In this document: positions 57,991-64,000 of the stretch, in pieces
Layout: every line of letters starts with the position of its first letter
Numbering within the stretch: position 1 is the first letter of the stretch
Notes under the pieces: generated by a model
Databases searched by the model: none
What the model was told of the DNA's origin: nothing
What the model saw: the letters and a program-made list of their open reading frames with translations, nothing else
Position numbers and translations under genes: made by a program
Assembly: GCA_019096155.1 (NCBI GenBank)
Contig: JAHCVI010000001.1
Coordinates: 14,037,243 to 14,101,242, forward strand
Direction of reading: 5' to 3'
Source: Staphylotrichum longicolle
Lineage: Eukaryota; Ascomycota; Sordariomycetes; Sordariales; Chaetomiaceae
DNA: 64,000 nucleotides

Positions 57991-60860
57991 GGCCTTTGAC
58001 GCGCCTTGACGAGAGATGAGGGCGACCAAACGCCTGCTATGACATGCAAGCTCGCGGTAGGAGGTCGTCACACAGGGCTCAGCGAGTTGAGAGAGGCGAC
58101 GCCGGAGTCATTTTCTAAAGTGCAAGAGGGGATGGAGGAGGTGTATTTCCCCATCAGTGAGGGCCAGACCCGAGACTGAGGGCCAGACAACAAAATGCAT
58201 GGTGACCAACATGCACGGGGCAGGGGACAGACGCAAACGACGTGCAGCTGGGCTGAACGGAAGGCGACGGGAAGCGACAGGGTCGAGTTCAGTTCTCGCC
58301 ATCCGAGCCTCAGCCATGGGAAACTTCCGGACAAGCCCACGCACGCCATTCAGCTGTGAGCTCCCGGCGGCCGTCGTTTGTCGGCTCGCCCTTCTCCTTG
58401 GCACACCCAAACGCTGATTTGCTCCGTGTGTGGCGTCCGGAGGCATCTAATTACATGCATGTCCACCCGGGCATGAGTTGGACAGAAGGATGGGAAATGG
58501 ACTGCATGGCGGACCGTACATGCGAAACAAATTGCCCGAGTAGAAAGCCCCCGTCATCTGAGGTTAGCTCCGAGCAGGCAGATGCAGTGGTGGACGGCTG
58601 AAAAGGCGATGGCCTCCGGCAGCAGGAATGCTAGAAAGCCATACTGTGTACTCTGTAGGCAAGCGGAAAAGAAGCACGTGTGTGTGCCGGATCGAAAGCA
58701 GCATCGCGTTGTCGATCCAGTACAGAGCAAGAAGTGAACCATGGGCTGTGGCTTGGCCTGGAACCTCCGATGAGGGTTGGATGGGGGAAGCAGGGCCGGT
58801 GATTCGGCCGGTGTCCGCCTCCCTTGCCTCGAGTTCACGTTGGCTTTCCCGAGACAGCGGGACGCAGCAACGCGAAGCTCCTGCTTCTTTGAGGCCAGCT
58901 CCCTCGATGACGCCAAGCACGGTGTGCATCCCGCGCGATAGATCCGACAAGGTGACGAGTCAGATCTTGGTCGATGCATCGCGGTGCGGGCGGCAGGGCG
59001 TCATGCATCCATTTCAGATAGGCGACAGGTGCCCCTAGCCTCGAGCATCCATCACGGCATTAGTCCAAACACCCAAACCCCCTGCGGCCTATGAGCGGAA
59101 CCGGGAACAAGCCGCCGACTGATGCAACCGCCGGCATGCGAAGCCGAGAGGGAGGGTGGGTGGATGCGCGAATTGCTTTTTGTGATGGGCTGTGCGCGGG
59201 GATTCAAGCCAGATATTGGATAATTCACCAGGCTCGCAGTGTTTGTTTGCTGCTGGTACCTAAGGTAGGTAGCGTTGGAGAAAGCAAAATGAAGTTGCTA
59301 TACTGTGTCGGTAATTCTGTGTCTGTCTTGCAATCTGGAAATCGGAGCAAACACGTTGGAAAGCTGGGAAGGCAGCAAAATGAAGCTCCACAGTTAGCCT
59401 AGCGCCAAGTTTAGGTAGGTTAGCTCCCCTCCGTCACCCCCGCACCCTGGTGTCGATCAGTCTGGGGGTCCAGCCCAGTCCCGTCCGATGCGGTGGAGCA
59501 CAGCAATCGGGACTTGGCCCAGCTGGGCAAGCTCAGGTCTTGGCAGCAAACCCGCCGTTTTGTTGTCCAGGTTCCAGGTCATTCAACTGCCGTGCCGTGC
59601 TGCGGATCGAGATTGGTACCGAGTCCCAGGTTATCCATCATGCTAAGATGGACAAAACCCGCTCTCCCTTTCAATTTCAGTTTCATGCCGAGTTTCATGC
59701 GCAAAAGTTCCGATTTCTGTCAATCCCCGAGCCTACGCAACCTAAACCCTTCTCCACACACACACACACACCCCCACACCCACAACGACCAACAGCCACC
59801 AACACAAGAGACACAGGAACAAAAACAGCCTTGTCCCCGTGTCACCGGACAGTGCTTCCATCGCGGCACCAGAACCGTGACACAGCCTCCAATATCCCGG
59901 GGCTACCCACGCTCGCGCAATCTCATCCTCGGGCACTGTTTACTCAAATTGGCATGCACCTTCCCGCGCCCTGTCCTACCGCACCCCAAGGACCAAGACG
60001 AGAGAACCAACACAACAAGACAACCTCCGGAACCAAGTCCCCAAAAGAGAGCAGCAAGATTCTGTGATACGCAAGCCGAACCAAAACCGCAACTTCCATC
60101 TTCGTACCTATCTGTCCCAATGAAGTTTGTTTTGCATACATACTGTGCAGCGAGCCAAAACACACATTCTCCCACCCCTCAGCCGTCGAACCTGTCTCGT
60201 CCCTCTGTAAACAACAACAAACGCCCCGTGCAATGCAAGAGTAGTTCTCAAGTCCGCGCCCAAGGAAAATCCGCACATGTGCCGAACCCAAAAAATACCC
60301 AACACAGAGAAAAAGGAGCCTTCCAACGCCAATGTCTAACCCCCCAACCGATTCAAACCGTTCCTGGTCCAGTCCATGCCCCGCCTGTCCTTCCGGATAA
60401 CCAACACAAATCCTGTACGGGAGATACCAACCTGAGGTGTCCAATGTGTCTGCCGCGCCTCCCGACCCCCCTGAATAACCAAAACAGGCAGCAAACACCC
60501 GCCCCTGGATCCAATCCCCCCAACCCAAGCTCAAGCTCTCTTTCGCAGATTACCAACAAAACAATACAATACCAACCAGCAGCATTACATTATCATTGTG
60601 ATCTCCCCAAGCCTCCCCACCCCAATAATCCCCCCTTCCCAGAGAAGAAAGACAGACAGCGGCGTGTGAAGTGGGTATCTCGAGAAACAGACCAAAAAAC
60701 AGAGAAAAAAACCCAACCAAAATTACCGCCCCTGCTCCCAATTTTTTTGGTGTCACGCCTCTCATCTCTCACAGCCCATTCCGCTCACCTCCCTCCGCTG
60801 CCGTCCCAGCCAAAGCTCCCCATGTAGCAGAACCCCCAGAAGGGACGAGACGAGGTGACA
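57991..60860. other. 2.9-kb intergenic region
   Basis: The left end should be the promoter of the seven-pass membrane protein gene and the right end the 3' untranslated region of the RING gene. A plus-strand open frame of about 444 codons (59493-60827) has Pro/Thr/Gln/Asn-rich, low-complexity composition and no motif; I do not call it a gene. A (CA)8 microsatellite lies within it. Confidence 0.45.
59755..59770. repeat. CA dinucleotide repeat (eight units)
   Basis: Eight CA units are followed by a C-rich, CA-containing stretch. It is a simple microsatellite in an intergenic region. Confidence 0.85.
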
Positions 60861-62699
60861 TCAACGTTCGCCGGCCCTCGTCGTCCGGATATGAAACGTC
60901 TCCCGCAGCCGCGCCGCCAACGTGCGCGCCCGCCGGCCCCTCTGTTCCTCTTCCGTCTCGTCATCCCCATTTCCGTTCCCGTTTCCATTCCCGTTCCCAA
61001 CCCCATCAGACGCGGTCGATGATGACAATGACGACTCCCGCTGTTGTTGTTGCTGTTGTTGCTGTTGTTGCTGCTGCTGCTGCTGTTGCTGATGGGACCG
61101 ATGCCGGCGCAGGATCTCGATGCGTTCCTCGACCGACGCGTGCCGGAGGCGGTGGAGGTCGAGGAAGCGGGACGAGCGCCTGCGCTGGTGCGGTTGTTGT
61201 GGTGGGCTCGCGCCGCTTGTGCTGTTGGTGTTGTCGTGGTCGGCGGCCCAGTTTTCCGAGGCGGCGAGGGGTGGGGCCGAGAGGAAGGGGTCGTCGTGGT
61301 GCTCGGCGGTGGCGGTGGTGGAGGAGGTGGAGCGGTGGCTGCTTTGGGGGCGGAGGTCGAGGCGGCTGGGGTGGGGGGAGGTGTTAGTGAGCTTTTTCCC
61401 TACCTAAATTGGAGGGGTTATTATCAGGGAGGGAGACGGAGGCTGCTTACCATAACGGGCAGGTTCCCGAGATGTTGATCAGCCAGGGGTCGATGCAGGG
61501 TGGGTGGAATTTGTGGTCGCAAGGGAGGACCCGGACGTCCTCCCCAACGGTAAAGTCCTCGGTGCAGATGGAGCAGCCAAGGTGTTCGTCGGATGCACGG
61601 CCGTCGGTCTTGTCGCTGCCTGTTACCCCCTTTGTCGTCTGAGCGAGGTCTGGTTGATCTTGGGTCGGTTCCTCCGGGATAGATACTGCGCCCGACATGG
61701 GTGCGGTGTCAGTCCGGCGCGGTCCGGGGGTCCGGGGCTCCTCTGGGATGGCTGATAACCTTGTTCCCATGGCCGGATCCGGCGCCGTAGCCGAGGACTG
61801 CGACTCTAGCTCAAGAGCCGGATCGGGCTTCGCGGGAGCTGGATCCCCAAACTTCACGATCGGCAGCGTCTCCAGCACCGCCCGCGCCAGGCCCTTTGCG
61901 CGGCTTTGCGACGGCCGCCCGCCGTAACCCGACCGTGGACCGTACCGCTCGGGGTAGCGGTGCGCCCTGATCGCCCCTGTGCCGATGATGACCAGAAACA
62001 GCAGCGTGATGAGTCCCGTGATGCTGTAGAGAATGCTCATGGCCACCGCCGAGTTGCTGCCGCTCTGCTCCTGCGTGCCTGGCGGGGTGACGGTCGTGTT
62101 CTGGCTGCCCGTGATGGTGGCCCGTAGAATGCCGCCGGCTTTGATGGTGTTGTTCCAAGTGTCCTGTGCCTCTTCGGAGTCACCCATGGTGTAAATGGAT
62201 GTGTAGCTGAGGTCGTCGCCGTCCAGGCTGCAGCAGTTCCCAACCGTGCTGTACAGCAGAATGGCCCTGGGCCGCTCGTCCATGAGCTGGTTGACCACGG
62301 CAGTCGCGTTCTCGCCATCGCAGCTAAGAAACGCTATCGTCTCCGGGCTCTTCAGGCGATCGGCATTCGATGCCATTTCCGCAGCCACCAAGCTTCCGCG
62401 GATCCAGATGGACTGTAGCGCGTTAGCAGCCAGCTCCTTCCGAGTAGCACTGACGGGAAAGGAGGTCCAAGTCTCACGCTTCTGTCAGTCTGGTTCAGCC
62501 CGCCGTGCTCTGTCAGCGGATAAACGCTGTAGGTTAGCTGCAGTGCCTCCGTCTCTGGCGCAGTGAGCTGCAGGTGCATGAGCGAGTCCAGCTGCCACCC
62601 CGGTGCTTCAGCTATGGATGCTATCCTTGCATCTTCGGCGTAGACTCCCGGGAGAGTTGATATGAGGGAGACGAGAAATACCCGCCACGGCGAGGCCAT
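60861..62699 (-). CDS. Membrane-anchored RING-H2 E3 ubiquitin ligase, secretory-pathway type
   Basis: A predicted single-pass ubiquitin ligase. The signal peptide MASPWRVFLVSLISTLPGVYA is followed by a lumenal region of about 200 residues with PA-like features (IAFLSCDGENATAVVNQLM, RAILLYSTVGNCC) and Asn-x-Thr/Ser sites. A transmembrane helix, SILYSITGLITLLFLVIIG, comes next. A linker leads to the RING-H2 domain: CSICTEDF, VLPCDHKFHPPCIDPWL and CPLC, giving the C3-H2-C3 ligand order. The RING's last Cys codon is split by the intron 61366-61449. The last exon (61365-60861) encodes CRLDLRP, a long Ser/Arg-rich tail with a 17-residue poly-Gln run, and the end RTLAARLRETFHIRTTRAGER. One frame correction at about 62474 is needed in the lumenal part. 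Localisation to the endomembrane or vacuole system is inferred from the PA-TM-RING layout. Confidence 0.88.
61041..61091 (-). repeat. CAG/CAA repeat encoding 17 glutamines in the RING protein
   Basis: The minus strand reads 17 consecutive mixed CAG and CAA codons in the same frame as the flanking tail of the RING-H2 protein. The mixing of codons reduces slippage compared with a pure CAG run. Confidence 0.85.
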
Positions 62700-64000
62700 C
62701 TTGTTCCAGTGCCGGCGACGGTCGACGTCGCTGCGGGCTGGGCTGGAGGCGGGATGGCGGGGCAGGCTCGCGTGTGGTGATTCAGGTCGTTGCGGGAAAC
62801 GGCCGCCGGTGTTGGTGTTGGTGTTGGTGATGGCGGAGGAGCAGAGAACGGGAAATGTGCCCGAGGCAAAGTGTTTGTTTGGTAAATCCAACGTCACATC
62901 TCAAGTCGGCCAGCCGGACACGGCTCCATGCTGGGGTTGCTCCGTGGGGCTTCTCCTTGGTTCTTTGATTCCTGATCGCCCAGTAAGGCGTATGCTAAGA
63001 GACGTCCGGAGAAGGCACGGGATGCACTCCGTCCGGAAGAAGCTTGGTCCAGCCGGAAACAGCCAGCGATCGCAAGCGGCGAGTGCCAGTGTTTGCAAAG
63101 GAATGCTCGTGTGACGAAGCTGTTGCTGGCGCTACCACCGGGAAGCAGAGTTGTCCTGGTCTCTCGGATTGAGACAGGAATATCGTCTGAGTCACAGCAT
63201 TTGCAGCCGTCCCACGCTGTTTCTATTCCCGTTGCGTGAGAGCTTGTGCGATGCAGCTCGTCGTGGTGGAGGCATGCGTTGTTCAGATGAAATCCGGGGG
63301 AGCTGGAGCATGAGGAGGAGGAATGCGGCGAGGTGGATCAGTGAGCAGCCCCGACGTTTTGGAACGGTTTTAGTGCCCGCCATGGCTTAAAGCACCGGTA
63401 GCCCCCCGCGCCTAAGCGCGGCGCGTTGCATCATTATGGGGCGGGGTCCCTTAGCTGGCCCGGCTTCCCAGTTGGTTCATCAATCGCGAGTCTCGAGAAG
63501 CAGGGGAATGACCCAACGCGGAAGGCTGTGTAAGAGGGTATTATTGCACACGAGCCTCAACACTTCATGATCTCGTCATAATTGTTCAGCATCGTCATGT
63601 GAAAGAGACGACCCTTTCTCGGATACGTGTAGGTCCGTGTGGCAACCATATCCCTTCCCGCGGAGGTCTGCCGGAAAAACAGCAAGGGAACAGGTATGCC
63701 GCGCAGAATCTAAACAGAGAATGAGAAGTTCCAGAACATCTGATGTGTTGTCGTCAGCCTCCCAGGTGAGGCTATTTCCTGGTGGGGCTGCAACCCCGAG
63801 ATTTCCGGGTTTGGGTGACGTTGACAGCCCTGCGACAGGGACATCGTCGTGTCCAAGCCCGAGCGTCCCTGGTTCCATGCTGGGCAAAGTGTCCAGGACC
63901 TGCAAAACACTCCTGTTTTGGTCTCGTAAATATCCGGCTGGCTCGGGATTTTTCTCGGTACACCGGCAGCCGAGCCTGGTGATCGACCGCTGCTGTCTCA
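62700..64000. other. Intergenic, upstream of the RING gene to the window end
   Basis: The left part should be the promoter and leader of the RING gene. No coding exon is recognised up to the end of the window; the short open frames there lack family motifs. Confidence 0.45.

Noticed and set aside
59493..60827. A 444-codon plus-strand open frame in the 58-60.9 kb gap
   Set aside because: Low-complexity Pro/Thr/Gln/Asn composition, includes a CA microsatellite, and shows no domain or signal. It probably overlaps the RING gene's 3' region. Transcript evidence would reopen it.
1..64000. Repeat-induced point mutation or transposon remnants
   Set aside because: No stretch shows the AT-rich, stop-rich, repeated pattern of RIP, and no transposase, integrase or terminal repeats were found. 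The frame breaks are indels, which RIP does not cause.

Overview
The window is nuclear DNA of a filamentous ascomycete, most likely a Sordariomycete (inference; Sordariales/Chaetomiaceae-like). The genes carry short GT-AG introns of about 50-260 bases, strong C-ending codon bias, pyrimidine-rich leaders and typical fungal families: the Pma1 H+-ATPase with its conserved C-terminal tail, a Yhm2 carrier, a glucuronoyl esterase, a bZIP/DUF3425 regulator and a Seb1/Nrd1 protein. I find no mobile element, CRISPR array, rRNA or convincing tRNA.

Layout. 1.1-3.8 kb: Seb1/Nrd1-like CTD-interacting RNA-binding protein (-). 5.3-9.4 kb: mitochondrial citrate synthase followed by the mitochondrial citrate/oxoglutarate carrier Yhm2, both (+). 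9.4-20.7 kb: an 11.3-kb stretch with no recognisable gene, ending at the plasma-membrane H+-ATPase PMA1 (20.7-24.2 kb, +). 24.9-27.1 kb: a DCAF4-like WD-repeat gene with reading-frame breaks. 27.5-29.4 kb: bZIP/DUF3425 factor (-). 30.1-34.9 kb: a secreted CE15 glucuronoyl esterase and a secreted GH2 beta-galactosidase, divergently transcribed. 35.0-38.4 kb: nucleoporin Nic96 (-). 39.0-40.9 kb: FGGY carbohydrate kinase (-). 42.3-43.3 kb: a six-exon SMN (survival motor neuron) homologue whose YG box is split by a GC-AG intron. 45.4-46.6 kb: secreted cupredoxin-like protein. 47.8-48.2 kb: SERF/4F5 protein (-). 50.1-51.5 kb: four-pass membrane protein. 52.7-55.3 kb: Pcf11 cleavage/termination factor. 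55.7-58.0 kb: ten-exon seven-pass membrane protein (-). 60.9-62.7 kb: membrane RING-H2 E3 ligase (-).

Functional links. Citrate synthase and Yhm2 sit on the two sides of mitochondrial citrate export. Seb1/Nrd1 and Pcf11 both read the RNA polymerase II CTD through CID domains. SMN assembles spliceosomal Sm cores. CE15 and GH2 are plausible plant-cell-wall enzymes sharing an intergenic region that carries XlnR-type and CreA-type motifs.

A caution for users: seven genes (DCAF4-like, GH2, NIC96, FGGY kinase, PCF11, the 7TM gene and the RING gene) need one or more small frame corrections. Most of these are single-base losses or gains in short G/C runs, while conserved residues on either side are intact. 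That pattern points to consensus errors in the sequence more than to gene decay.
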